Shown here piece by piece: positions 20,178 through 30,794 of a DNA stretch of 41,563 nt (its first letter is position 1; each line of letters starts with the position of its first letter). The position numbers and the translations under genes were made by a program. The DNA is from Carex sylvatica (Eukaryota; Streptophyta; Magnoliopsida; Poales; Cyperaceae). The DNA lies in NCBI GenBank assembly GCA_964058845.1, contig CAXKVR010000945.1:1-41563 (forward strand), in the 5' to 3' direction. Under the pieces are notes generated by a model. It made no database searches. It saw only the letters and a list, made by a program, of their open reading frames with translations, and was not told where the DNA came from.

Positions 20178-23037
20178 TCAGGAATTTAAGATAGCAGCAG
20201 TGGTGGGTCTGACTACAACTAAAGTAAGGAGAAGGAACGAAGATATAGATATGATCAGCTCCACAAGCATCAGCACCAACATGAAATTCAATGAAATATA
20301 AGGGTATATGAAGAAAATGACTGCAATCGCAGCACACTGCCACACCTTCAACTGTGCAAACGCCGCCTCCTGTTATACCAAACACCTTAAATTTTTACTT
20401 GTAACAAAACCTCGCCCAAATGTACAAATTATATAGAGCAAATTGGTCCAATATTTTCATTTTCAAAGTTCAAGTAGTTGATCTCAACCGTTCAACATAA
20501 TTTCCATGAAAATGTAATTGCATACTAAATTTTATATATTTTTTTAATTGTTTTACTATTTGTTTAGGTAATTAGAAAATCACTACTTTTGAATGGTCTA
20601 GAATCTTTAGATCAAGTGATTTTCTACCTATATACAAAAATAGTAAAAAAAAAAAAATGTAAAATTTGATTTAAGAGGAAAATTTTCATATGAAGATCAT
20701 GTTGAACCGTTAAGATCGATTGTTTGAACTTTGAAAATGGAGATATTAATTAATAGTACGGATCAATATGCACTACGCATTAGTACCATAGCCTCACTGA
20801 TATATATACATGGAAGGGGAGTATTTAGTTACTTGCTGAGATGAAATTACCTTATTGTTCTTGAAAAGCAAACCAAGCAATGCACTAAGCTGTGTATTAA
20901 ATACCCCATCACCAACTCCCCAAATTGCCCCCATAAGTAGAGGATTCACCATCCCCATCAATCCACTAGTTAACCTACAATGACAACATCATTGAATTGA
21001 GTTACAGAATTGAGCAAAGATGTTTTAATGAACTTGAGTTTACAAAATCAACAAACCTGTAGCCAAAAAGAAGCCATAGGAGGACAAATCCTTGAAGAAA
21101 TGCTCCAATGGATACAATCCAAGTTATTGAATGCAACCCACTAGTTAATCGCCCGGCAACCAAAGAACACTAAAAAAATTATCCGAATTATCAAAAAGTT
21201 AAAACAAAAATGAGATTTGTAATTGTGAACAATCAGATGCGAAAAATTTGTAACAGACGCGTACAATGGCATCAGCTGCTCCATAAACAGCCATTGAGCC
21301 ACCGACTCCAGATATCCCAAGTGCTGGAGTTACTATTTTCTCTGTATATTCAGCCCTAATTTAAATGTATTATAAATTAGAACATCAAAAACTTTCATTC
21401 ATTATGAACATGCAAACAAACAAGGGGATACTGGTACATGGAGTCAGGAGCTACCTAGACTGGTACCAATATACAATACTATAATCCATGAGTGTACTTA
21501 CCATACAAAAGCTTGTTGTAAGCCGGAATATGCGATCAAGGGGATAACTAGTAGCATCCTTTTGTCCAATAGCGGTGCAAATGAAGATTTAAGTAAACTA
21601 TTGAGGGAGGTGTATGTAGGTTTATCATGCTTCTTTTCATCTCTTTTGGACAGGAAACACATCATTACAATACCAATTATCATGAAAACTAAGAACACGG
21701 TAAACAGCAAATTTTTGCCGGTAACATCATCTCCTTCCTACAGTTAATAAAAGTTCCACAAGTTATTTTTGTTGAAACAAAACAGAGATTTTATTAATGG
21801 CATATGAGAGAACTGATATTAACACTTACGCCATTTCTCAACAAGGCAAGGGATAACAAGTTTCCGATAACCTAACAGAGGACATATAACAAAAAACATG
21901 GTTAATTTATGCCCTTTCGAAATGCTTCAATTTTATTTAAAGAAAATTCAACAAAAAACCTGATGGCCGGCAAACATGCTCCAAAATTCTCCATTAAAAG
22001 CACCAATAACCGTCCCTTCATGCAAATTGTTATCTTCGGCATGGCTTAGTGCGGCAGTTGTGAGGTATGTTCCCTAAAATGCAAGGGAAATAAAATATTT
22101 CAAAATAGACCTTTTTATGTGGAAATAATCATGGAGGGTGGGGTCCTGATTTTTCTTAGGGGCTCAACAAGCGTTCCCAGCTTCCGATCAAAAGAGAGAG
22201 AAAAAGGCTGAATCAGTACAGTACAAACCAATATAATCAGTAAAGTACCTCTCCGACCCAAATGATAGAAGCTGTAAAGCCGAGATAGACTGAAGCCGGC
22301 ACCATAGTGTACCTATACCATTGTATTGTAGACAAGTACAACATAATTATATAAAAAACAAAACAAGGAATTGCTATTGTTAATTTTTATAGGACAAACT
22401 ATTTGATGCTGTGAGCCCGATTTGGTTGAAGATTAAAAATAGATTGAGATGCAAGCAAAAATATATGTGAATAGAATCCATAAAAGCTATGAAAGTTTCT
22501 CACCATGACGGCTTTAAATTTGCGGCAATAAACAACAAGTAGCCGCTGGTTCCGAGTACAAGAGCTCTCTTTGATCCCAAAACCCTAACCACCGGTGATG
22601 CAATAATGGAGAAGAGAGTGAAAGATAAGTACAGGATGGCCAGCGATATCGTCCCAATGTTTCCCTCCTATTTACAGAACAAAAGCATTGTAATCCAATT
22701 ATCCAAACAATCTAATACGTATCAGTAAATTACACTAAAAACAAACCGTTTTACATTGACACAATTCTCCCATCCAAATAAAATTGATCATTTATTAGAA
22801 CACAAAATACAAACGAGAGAGAGAACAGACATTATTGACAGTGCTTTCCAAGTTCTGAGCAGCGCCGTAAGCAGAGAAGACGAACAAGAAAGCGAAGCTG
22901 AGTATATGCAAGTCCCTGGTGTGATTTCTCGGCGTCGTCCGTACGACGGCGGAGGGGGCGCCGGAGCCATCGACTGAGACGACGAGAGGCACCTCTTCCT
23001 CGGACGATTGGGGATCTATGCCCTCGTTGGATCCCAT
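20178..23037 (-). CDS. UNC93-like protein 3 (major facilitator fold membrane protein)
   Basis: Ten exons on the minus strand: 22831-23037, 22504-22667, 22249-22312, 21960-22073, 21830-21871, 21502-21737, 21265-21355, 21057-21169, 20851-20974, 20178-20369, with GT-AG borders and consistent phases, giving 448 residues, the usual family length. The protein has an acidic cytosolic N-terminus (MGSNEGIDPQSSEEEVPLV), then the family hallmark RDLHILSFAFLFVFSAYGAAQNLE split below 20 residues for the key part LSFAFLFVFSAYGAAQNLE, followed by GTISLAILYLSF, YLGFTASIIWVGEGTYLT and GEFWSMFAGHQVIGN. Later helices include WIVSIGAFLQGFVLLWLLFG and GAIWGVGDGVFNTQLSALLG. In plants these proteins are multi-pass membrane proteins of the UNC93/DUF895 branch of the major facilitator superfamily; the substrate is not established. 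The last exon was found in a frame other than the longest local open frame and ends RPTTAAILNS. Intron 9 contains a fold-back element. The donor after exon 1 (GTCTGT) is weak. Confidence 0.92.
20438..20771. mobile_element. Fold-back element in intron 9 of the UNC93-like gene, related inside to family B
   Basis: Imperfect inverted arms: GCAAATTGGTCC (left) against GCATATTGATCC (right, other strand), then TTTTCAAAGTTCAA / TTGAACTTTGAAAA, then ACCGTTCAACAT / ATGTTGAACCGT. The centre has TAGAAAATCACT and AGTGATTTTCTA, the same core words as the centre of 26769-27173. No clear target duplication was found, so the borders are approximate. Confidence 0.7.
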
Positions 23038-23880
23038 ACCAGATTACAACGAGGGATCAATTGAATTGGATTCTGAATTTCAGTTCGATTAAATAGATTG
23101 ATTGGAATCGATTGAGCTGATACAAGTGGGAGCTGATATGATATTTGCAGATTGCTGTTGAATTCATATCACCTGAGGTAGAATCCATAACCTCTGAGGT
23201 AACAAAATATTTCCTTTTGTATCGTAACCGTCCGATAGGAATCCCGTCCAATCCGGCGAGGTGGAATGCACGGGACCTTAAATATTCGTGCGGATTAAGA
23301 TCGGACGGTTTAAATCTGAAAATAAATATTCGGATCGCACCGTCGGATCCGAATCCGCACGAATATTAACGGTAACCCACTGTTTGAGAGAGGAGAGAAG
23401 ATTACGTGCACACTAAAATTTCTTTCGTTTTTGACGGTGACATTTTAGCTACTGTTCACTTCTCTGTCTCGGTTTCTATTTCTGGTTAGTAGAAGAAGGT
23501 AGATAAGTGAAGTGAGGTTACTTTGGAGGTGGAAATTTCTTGTTTAAGAATATCATATACTGACAATTTTGTTGACGCTGACTAGGACTCAAACTCGGAC
23601 AAGCAACTACTCAATTTTACTTAGAATCTTATATAACACATCACATCCTTATTTGGCAATGCCCGACCAGTAACTCCAGATGTGCAGCCCTTTGTTTGGG
23701 ACTTTGGGTATTTTTGTCAGTCGATTTTCTATTGTTTCCATCTTATAATTAGAGCAAATTAATTATATTAAACGCAAAAAAATTCAAAATTTCACCAAAT
23801 TTTATGTACGATTGAAAAATCTGACAAACAAAAATTTAAGTTTTTTGATTGATAGCTGACTGATATTTACTTTTAAGAAG
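23038..23880. other. Promoter and upstream region of the UNC93-like gene
   Basis: Includes the nested palindromes at 23225-23366 (listed separately). The rest is AT-rich without recognisable genes. No clear TATA box was identified on the minus strand. Confidence 0.4.
23225..23366. repeat. Nested inverted repeats, diverged relative of MITE family A
   Basis: AACCGTCCGAT (23225) pairs with ATCGGACGGTT (about 23300). In addition AATATTCGTGCGGATT (about 23281) pairs with AATCCGCACGAATATT (ending about 23366). The word order GAGGTGGAATGCACGGGACC, then TTAAATATTCGTGCGGAT, then ATCGGACGGT parallels AGGTAGAATTTTACGGGGCC, TTTAATATTTGTGCAGAT, ATCAGACGGT in the copy at 16662-16834. The family A end sequence with GTAACTCAAA was not found, so it is a fragment or a sister family. 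Confidence 0.6.
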
Positions 23881-25145
23881 AATCTGATAGATCTTATATT
23901 GCATTAGAAGGGAAAAAAAACATGGACTTGATGAGATCAATAAGAGTTATTTGAGAGCTTGATATGATGAGTAAAAATTATTATTCTAATATATTTTTTG
24001 TCTCTTATATAGACAAAAAACATAACGGTAAATTCTAACGGTAAATTCTATCTCTGTCTGTACATACATGTAACGGTACAGTCCCTAAACAAAGAATAAA
24101 ATAAATTGAAGCTCCTGTACTGTGAGCTATTTATATATTTTTTTTTTTCTAAAAAAGGCCTATGATGGAAAATACCCTCACGGGTCTGAGGCTATTATTG
24201 TTTTCCTTTAACCTTTATTTTTTAACATTCCCATAGGATTATAGAGATCATATAATCCTAGTTTGCACGAAATGTTTTCGAAAAACTTGGCACTTAATCC
24301 TTTCGTAAATATATCCGCCAATTGATCTTCACTCTTGACAAATAGAGTTTCTATTTCTTGAGTTTGAATTTTTTTCTCGGATGTAGTGGCAGTCCACTTC
24401 AATATGTTTGGTCCGCTTATAAAAGATTGGATTTGCCGCAATGTGTCTTGCTGCTTGATTGTCACAAAATATTTGCATTGGTTATTTAATCTTGACATTC
24501 AAGTCAGTCAACACTTGCTTTATCCACGTCAATTCACTTGTGGTTGATGCCATGGCACGATATTCTGCTTCTTCACTTGATCGTGCCACAACATTTTGCT
24601 TCTTGCTCTTCCATGTGACTAAATTTCTGCCTACAAATGTGCAAAAACCAGTTGTCGATTTCCTATCGAAGCTACCGGCCCAATCTGCATCGAAATAGCC
24701 ACATAATGCATTAGTGTCATTTTTCCTCATCCAAATTCTCTTTCCGAGAGAACCTTTTAGATACCTTAATATTCTATCAATAGCATCCAAGTGAGATGTT
24801 CTTGGTGCATGCATAAACTTGTTAATTTGACTCACGGCAAAAGAAAGATCCGGTATGGTTACGGTTAAATAAATTAATTTTCCTACAAGTTTTTGAAATT
24901 GATTTATATCACTCAATGGTTCACCATCTTCGGTATTGAGTTTTATGTTTGTGTCAATTGGTGTGATGGCCGGTTTACAATCTAATTTACCGGTTTCTTT
25001 GAGTAAATCAAGAACATATTTTCTTTGAGATATAAATAGTCCTTTTGAAGAATGGGCAATTTCTATCCCAAGAAAATACTTTAATTTGCCCAACTCTTTT
25101 ATCTCAAAATTTTGTTTTAGGTCTCTTTTAACACCTTCAATTTCG
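23880..25145 (-). mobile_element. Truncated Ty1-Copia retrotransposon 3' end (reverse transcriptase tail, RNase H, 3' LTR)
   Basis: On the minus strand, coding remnants (about 24235-25143) are followed by GGGAA and a TGTTAAAAAATAAAGG start of a 3' LTR at 24227. That LTR contains a TATA-like TCTATATAAGAGAC at about 24000-24016 and a duplicated ACGGTAAATTCTA at about 24024-24050. The LTR end near 23880 is approximate. The 5' part of the element is missing: homology ends near 25145, about 25 bp before a SINE target site. Confidence 0.8.
24235..25143 (-). pseudogene. Copia polyprotein fragment: end of reverse transcriptase plus RNase H, frameshifted
   Basis: The minus-strand reading starts IEGVKRDL, then ELGKLKYFLGIEIAHSSKGL, typical of the thumb end of Copia reverse transcriptase. 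RNase H follows with GYFDADWAGSFDRKSTTG (first D), ARSSEEAEYRAM (E) and, after a frame change near 24485, [20 protein letters not shown] (second D). A further frame change near 24375 leads to [20 protein letters not shown] and FTKGLS. The polymerase YxDD motif and everything upstream (gag, protease, integrase) are absent. At least two frameshifts make it non-functional. Confidence 0.88.
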
Positions 25146-25182
25146 ATTTAGTTGTCTCACAAATAATTATACATTTATTATT

Positions 25183-25309
25183 TTTTTTAGTAAAGATTGG
25201 AGATCAATTAATTATTTAATATCTATAAGAAAAATTTCTTTTTGAGTTTTGAACCTGCAACTCCCACGTAGAGAACATTGTCCTTATTACTAGACCAAAA
25301 CTGATTCTC
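25183..25309 (-). mobile_element. tRNA-derived SINE, second copy, with 15-bp target duplication
   Basis: On the minus strand: A-box-like TTGGTCTAGTAATAAGGAC, then B-box-like GCAGGTTCAAAACTC, then the tail CCAATCTTTACT before an A-tract. The target duplication TATACATTTATTATT is at 25168-25182 and 25310-25324. The head and tail match the plus-strand SINE at 3450, so they are one family or sister families. About 127 bp. Confidence 0.85.
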
Positions 25310-25324
25310 TATACATTTATTATT

Positions 25325-26759
25325 ATTATTATAAAAAAAAATCCAATAACCAAATATTCAACGACTATGATTTTGATACTGGTTTTTACTTTTTAAGAAC
25401 ATACAACGAAATTAGATAAATTTTTATGTATATAAAATATTCAGTAGTAATATACGTCATAATGGAGTCATGAAATTTATGTATTGTGATTCGATGTTTT
25501 AAAAGATTATTTGATAAATTTTATTAAATAATACTGTAATAATACTGTAATAATAATAATAATAATAATATTAAAAATAATACAAGGTCTTCGACATATA
25601 ATACATGATGTTGGATAAAAAGTATAATTTTTATTAATATTTCAGTATAATATTATTTGGACGGTTATGTCTGCCGATTTCAATTTTTTAAGGTACTCGG
25701 CATTTTGAACCATACATACATAAACTTGTAAAGCCCAAATTAGTCTTATCAAATAATTTTAGAAGCCCAAATAAGCGTTAGCAACTTTAAAAAGCCCAGT
25801 TTCGACCAGCTATATATCTCCATACCCACAAAGGCCGAAACACAAGCCCAAGTTCCGAACGAGTTCAATCTCCTATCAAAATTTGATGATTACAATCTTT
25901 TGTTATAACACAAATTGGTTAAATTCAGGGTTAAAATTTAGAGAAAAGATTTTCATCTATAGAATTTTGTCCACGTTTTGTTCACAAATTTTATCTATTT
26001 GTGAACAGTTACTAATATTTAACAATGTAGTTGTGAATATTTGATGTATTGATGATTTATAGTTTGTATCTGTTAGTTTTACTGTTTTCATCTTTTAAAT
26101 TTATAGTATTAAATTTTGCAGTGTGTTTATCTCAGTTTTATAGTGTTCTAGGTTTCAGATTTACAATTTTATGGTTTGCATCTGTTAGCTTTATAGTTTA
26201 CGTTTGAAAAATTTACAATATTGAAGTTCTATAGTTTGTCTTTATGTTTTACAGTATGTGTAGTTTTAATTTATAGGATATAGATGCATATATAAATATT
26301 AATAATTGAAGAAAAAAATTATGAATTTTTTTTTCAAAAAAATTAAAATTAATTTTAATTTTGAAAAAGAAAATTTGATTCAAAAAAATTAATTTTGTAT
26401 AATTTCCAGGATTATTTTGAAAAAATTGTAAATTTGAGAAGTGGTTCAATTTTAAAATATTCTAGAAGGTTTTAAAACTATCATTAACTGTAAGTTACAA
26501 AAGTAAATCAAGTGATCCCGCATCAAGTAAAGTTAGTTTGGCAAGTTGTGCAAGTTGCAAGTACACAAAGTGGTCCTATTAGAAATTTAAAGTGCAATTT
26601 TTATAAGATTTGTTATACAAGTTATAAAATTGAATTAGTAATTTTACAGAATTGGCGCAAGTTAAATAACAGTTTTTCTGTGGACAAATTGTGGACAATT
26701 AGATGCTTCCTAAAATTTAATAAGGTTATCAAGTGGTCTATGGTAGAGGTAAAAATTGA
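25325..26759. other. AT-rich intergenic sequence
   Basis: Contains an (AAT)n stretch at about 25545-25572 and a degenerate region at 26030-26280 where words such as TTTATAGTTTG and ATCTGTTAG recur irregularly. No gene recognised. Confidence 0.5.
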
Positions 26760-26768
26760 TTTTATGTA

Positions 26769-27173
26769 GAGTAAGACTAGGGTGCTATGGATTGTATAGA
26801 GAGCTACGGTGCTACGGTTGAATATTTGACTTTTCAAAATTCTAACGGTCGATCCGAACCATTCATCTTGTTCTCCATATTAATATGTGTTTGGAGATCA
26901 AATTTTACAATTTTTGAAAATTTTTTACTGTTTTTTTAGATAGGTAGAAAATCACTTGATCTAAAAAATTCTGCACCATTCAGATATTTGATTTTCTAAC
27001 TATCTAAAAAAATAGTAAAAAATTTCCAAAAAATATAAAATTTGGTCTCCAAAAACATATTAATATGGAGAACAAGATGAACGGTTCGGATTGACTGTTA
27101 AAATTTTAAAAACTCAAATATTGAGCTGTAGCACCGTAGTCTCTATGCAACCCATAGCACCCTAGCCTTACTC
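26769..27173. mobile_element. 405-bp fold-back MITE (family B, copy 2) with exact 9-bp target duplication
   Basis: The ends GAGTAAGACTAGGGTGCTAT and (right) ATAGCACCCTAGCCTTACTC are near-perfect inverted repeats, continued by long arms with CCATATTAATATGTGTTTGG / CCAAAAACATATTAATATGG. The centre is TAGAAAATCACTTGATCTAA. Flanks TTTTATGTA at 26760-26768 and 27174-27182 are identical. No open frame. The terminal 18 bp resemble the element at 18059-18471, while the interior resembles the one at 20438-20771. Confidence 0.92.
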
Positions 27174-27182
27174 TTTTATGTA

Positions 27183-27940
27183 TATGTGTGACATCATTGT
27201 TCAACAATTAACAGCAAGCTTTTGTTTACATTCTGATACTCTGAACTATTTTGGTTTACGAACTAGAATTAAATTCTTCATTGAGAAATTTTATTTTTCG
27301 TCCGTCTTATTTTGTGGGTTCCAAGTTTATTAGGCGAATGCTGAAAAATATTGTTCGTCATATATGTCAACTATCTCAAGTAAATATTTCGGCAATTAAA
27401 TTATTTTAAAAATTCCCTATTAATTTATTTATTTTAAAAAACCTTTGGAATGTAACAGCAGCAGCACTTACATGTGTTTACTAAAAAAAAAAAATGTGTG
27501 CAACAGTCTGTGTCTAAAGATGTGACAATTATCTATTATAGCTAACATAAAAAATTATGAAAATTATTTTTTACATTGAGATTAAAACATCCTTTAGTAT
27601 TTTACCCAGGCTATGAGGTGAGAGGAAGTATCTACTTGGTTGATACTTATCCCAAACGAATCTGAGAGGAATCTATATCAATGCATAGAATATAGCTATG
27701 GTTCAAGGCATTTAATTTTAAATCTGATGAAATGATATGTGATGACTGATGGCATGTTGAATTTAATGAAACAGTTGTGACACGCCAGACCAACACTATT
27801 GGCTATTCATTTTTGTTTGCTACTTGTCAACTTGCCATTATTCTATATATTGTCCATTGAAATTTTTTTATTTAATAAAATAATATTGTAATTAATTTGT
27901 AGAAATAAAATGTATTTTCCTTAAAACAAGTCACAAGTGT
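27183..27940. other. AT-rich intergenic sequence, nothing recognised
   Basis: No gene, RNA or repeat could be supported between the two MITEs. Confidence 0.5.
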
Positions 27941-28150
27941 AAGGGTACGTTTGGATGACACATGAATAGTGCTAATTCAAGAATAACTACTATTTTTAGC
28001 GAGCTATTCTCACTATTTCACGTTTGGGTGGAAAAATGCTATTTTTAACACAAGGAATAGCTCGGATTAGCTGCTATTTCGCTATTCCTATGAAATGTTG
28101 AGTTAGCGAGCTATTTCGAGCTATTCTTTGTTTCATCCGAACGTACCCTT
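27941..28150. mobile_element. 210-bp MITE with GGGTACGTTTGGATG-type ends
   Basis: Ends AAGGGTACGTTTGGATGACA and, on the other strand at the right, AAGGGTACGTTCGGATGAAA. The interior holds inverted words GCGAGCTATT and AATAGCTCGG. These ends are common in small hAT-like plant MITEs. No convincing target duplication could be chosen. Confidence 0.75.
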
Positions 28151-28469
28151 AGTAAATAACAACCACACACAGTTTATTCTGATGAAATTGAAACTCTTTC
28201 ATTATCATCCAACAAATTAAATTGCTGTGGCAAATTAACACTAGTTCGTTTTAAAATTATTACTGAAAATTCCAATGTTTCATATCGATATATATTCGAA
28301 TAATACCAACAACGGACTGATCAAGAAACACCTTTTTATTTAATTCCTTCCATCACATCCTAATTAATTTATTAAGAAATATGATATGCCATCTTTAATG
28401 GCCAAACAAACACACAATTTCAACTAGCAAATTATATATAAGACTACAAAAAAAATAAAAAAAAATAAT

Positions 28470-28709
28470 TCATGCTTGAACCTTCCTGGTCCCACATTGC
28501 TTCATCTCCTGATCTTTCAAAACGACAACCGAAGAATGAAGCAATGTCTGAGCCGAAGTATCATTCGACGCTTGACCTGAGTGGCCGGGTGCATCTTGGG
28601 TCCCACAAGTTGCCTCCTTTACCGGAGCTTCACTTGTTGCAAAATTTTCTGGCAAGACAAACATGCTTTGCGATGGCCTTCTCTGGTGTCGGCTTGGCCT
28701 CTGAGACAT
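28470..28709 (-). CDS. Small unrecognised protein, 79 residues, basic serine/arginine N-terminus
   Basis: An intronless frame runs from ATG at 28709 to TGA at 28470-28472. The protein begins MSQRPSRHQRRPSQSMFVLP, continues with a low-complexity acidic and alanine/serine-rich middle, and ends KDQEMKQCGTRKVQA. No signal peptide or membrane segment is visible. Support for a real gene: a TATA box on the same strand about 84 bp upstream of the ATG, a short leader, and base composition richer in GC than the surrounding AT-rich DNA. I do not recognise the family. The basic, serine-rich start could be a phosphorylated region, but this is speculation. The opposite strand frame over the same bases lacks such context. 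Confidence 0.6.
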   Translation of the reverse strand: MSQRPSRHQRRPSQSMFVLPENFATSEAPVKEATCGTQDAPGHSGQASNDTSAQTLLHSSVVVLKDQEMKQCGTRKVQA

Positions 28710-28733
28710 CCTTGGAGAAGAAACTGTGAACTT

Positions 28734-28758
28734 TGTGTGTGTGTGTGTGTGTGTGTGG
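28734..28758 (-). repeat. GT/AC dinucleotide repeat in the leader of the small gene
   Basis: About twelve GT units on the plus strand (AC on the coding strand), located between the TATA box and the ATG at 28709, so probably transcribed as leader. Confidence 0.8.
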
Positions 28759-28792
28759 TGTTTGGTATGATTGTGTGGAGATCATGGGGTGG

Positions 28793-28801
28793 ATTTATAT
28801 A
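28793..28801 (-). promoter_or_regulatory. TATA box of the small gene at 28470-28709
   Basis: TATATAAAT on the minus strand, about 84 bp upstream of the start codon. Transcription would begin near 28760-28770, just before or in the AC repeat. Confidence 0.6.
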
Positions 28802-29857
28802 GGTAGGCTGTGTTACAAAAAAGCCCTTGAGATTGTTACTTGAACAATTAATACAAAAAAATATAGGTTGATGAAAATATCTTATTTCTTACTGATAAAC
28901 TACGGTAATTTTTTATTTGTCCATTCGTTAATTTTTAAAGAATAATACTGATATTTTGAGTTTTTAATATGTGAAAAAGATTGTGAACTTCATTTGATGT
29001 TTAGGAAATTCATAATTATGTTGATTAGATATTTTACAAATTTTATATTTATGTTTTTACAATTTTGAGAAATTATGTCAATTAATTAATTAATGAGTTG
29101 GCCACCCGTAGCAAATCTTAATCATGTAAATGTAGAAAATAAAAGTATACAAATATTTTTTGTATATTTTGGTAGGAAATTATTGCTTTGTCAATCTGCA
29201 GAAGAAAATGTTCAATTGTTGGTGTTGCAAAAGAGAGAGATGGAAGAAAGTAATCCCGAAAAGGCTCAAGAAAGAACAAAATATAAGAGGATAAGATCTG
29301 TAATATTCGTGTGTGTGTATTTTAAATATATTGAGGAACGAGTTGGGACATGTGAAGGGTATTAAAAAAAAAAAAAAAAAGCATGGATCGTGCATGGAAG
29401 TGGAGACCTCATCCCTTGGTACATCCGAGATTCCCTCTGCCTTGAATAATACATTTAAAAAAAAAAAAGATAGATTTCTAGTCTACCGATTTTAATTTAA
29501 TGATTATAAATAATTTTTTATTCAGATTTCTAATTTTCCGATCTCTCACATGGATGAAATTGTTTTATTTCTATTAGATCCTTTCATTCAAATTCCTTCG
29601 TTTTAAAACTCTATTTTTTATGCTTAATTTTAGTTTGTTATTTGAAATTTTTATAATTTCAAATTGTTAGTAGTCTTATGTCTAATTACAGATTTGAGGC
29701 TACATACAAATTTTGTTAGGCAAAATCCGAAATTTGTTTTCCGTTGAGTACATACTTTAATCTTTTTAACATATTTGGTGGAAAGTCTAAAATTAAAGAG
29801 ATCTAAATTGTATTCCAAGTCAGATTAAGCTATTTTTATTTACTTGTAACTTTTAGG
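28802..29857. other. AT-rich intergenic sequence left of the Mutator-like element
   Basis: Short frames at 29093-29365 and on the other strand are low in information and cross poly-A runs. No gene supported. Confidence 0.5.
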
Positions 29858-30045
29858 GAAGTCATGACCCGATTTTTTTATTAATATCAAAAAAAAAATT
29901 CAAATTTCAAAAAATATCCGACTGGGGATAATATTTTCAGAAGTACTCAAACCGCAAATTTTTTTTATGGTTTCAAGCCCTCAAACCGCAACAAGTTTTT
30001 GCGGAAATAGGTCTCAAAACCGCAAAAAAAAATTGCGGTTCTAGG
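29858..30045 (+). repeat. Left terminal inverted repeat of the MULE with repeated AACCGCAA palindromes
   Basis: The outer 110 bp match the right end closely. From about 29949 to 30043 the motif AAACCGCAA and its complement TTGCGGTTT recur (CAAACCGCAAATTT, CAAACCGCAACAAG, TTTTTGCGGAAA, AAAACCGCAAAAAAAAATTG), so the subterminal part is a cluster of short palindromes. Confidence 0.85.
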
Positions 30046-30149
30046 ATTTGCATACAAAAGGCGCCGGTCCCTCTCTTCCCCACACTGGTCCCCTTAATCT
30101 CTCAATTGTCGGAACTCTGACTGTCTGATCGATCAATTCTTCGATCCAG
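30040..30149 (+). promoter_or_regulatory. Probable promoter and untranslated first exon of the MULE-borne PMD gene
   Basis: CATACAAAAGGC at about 30052 is a weak TATA-like element inside the edge of the terminal repeat. A pyrimidine-rich leader follows and ends CTTCGATCCAG before a GTATTTTTATT donor at 30150. The inference rests on layout and on the same design in the second PMD gene. Confidence 0.4.
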
Positions 30150-30230
30150 GTATTTTTATTTTTATTTTTTTAATTTTAATTTTAATTTATAATATAATTA
30201 ATTAGTTTATTTTAGAATAATTTAGGATTT

Positions 30231-30575
30231 TTAGAAATTCCAAAATGGTTTAGAATAATTTAGAATTTTCAAAATGGTCTAGAATAATTTAGAATTTTCA
30301 AAATGGTCTAGAATAATTTAGAATTTTCAAAATGGTCTAGAATAATTTAGAAAATTACAAAATAGTTTAGAATAATTTAGAAAATTTCAAAATGGTTTAG
30401 AATAATTTAGAAAATTCCAAAATAGTTTAGAATAATTTAGAAAATTCCAAAATGGTTTAGAATAATTTAGTTAATAAAAAAATGGTTTAGAATAATTTAG
30501 AATTTCCAAAATGGTCTATAATAATTTAGAAATTCCAAAATGGTTTAGAATAATTTAGAAAATTATAAATATATT
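30231..30575 (+). repeat. 29-30-bp tandem repeat in the leader intron of the MULE-borne PMD gene
   Basis: About eleven head-to-tail copies of a unit built on TAGAATAATTTAGAA and TTCAAAATGGT. The first copies are spaced exactly 29 bp (30251, 30280, 30309), later ones 29-30 bp. Degenerate copies continue at lower density to about 31195. Confidence 0.9.
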
Positions 30576-30794
30576 GTCCGATTAATTTAGAAAATAGTTA
30601 ATTTGTTTAGAATCATTTAAATTTTTTGAAAACAATTTATAATTATTTAGAAAATAGTTTAGATATTGTCTGATTAATTTAGAAATGTCAAAAGAGTTTA
30701 GAATTATACAAAAAATTAAAAATAATTTAGAATAATTTAGAAATTCTAAAATGATTTAGAATTTTTTTAGAAACTTCTATTCTTTTCGGATCCC

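Noticed and set aside
20164..20385. Minus-strand 73-codon frame as a separate gene
   Set aside because: It is a shadow of the last UNC93-like exon, which reads in another frame with correct phase and membrane helices.
29093..29495. Short frames left of the MULE
   Set aside because: Low complexity, crossing poly-A runs, no family features or splice context.
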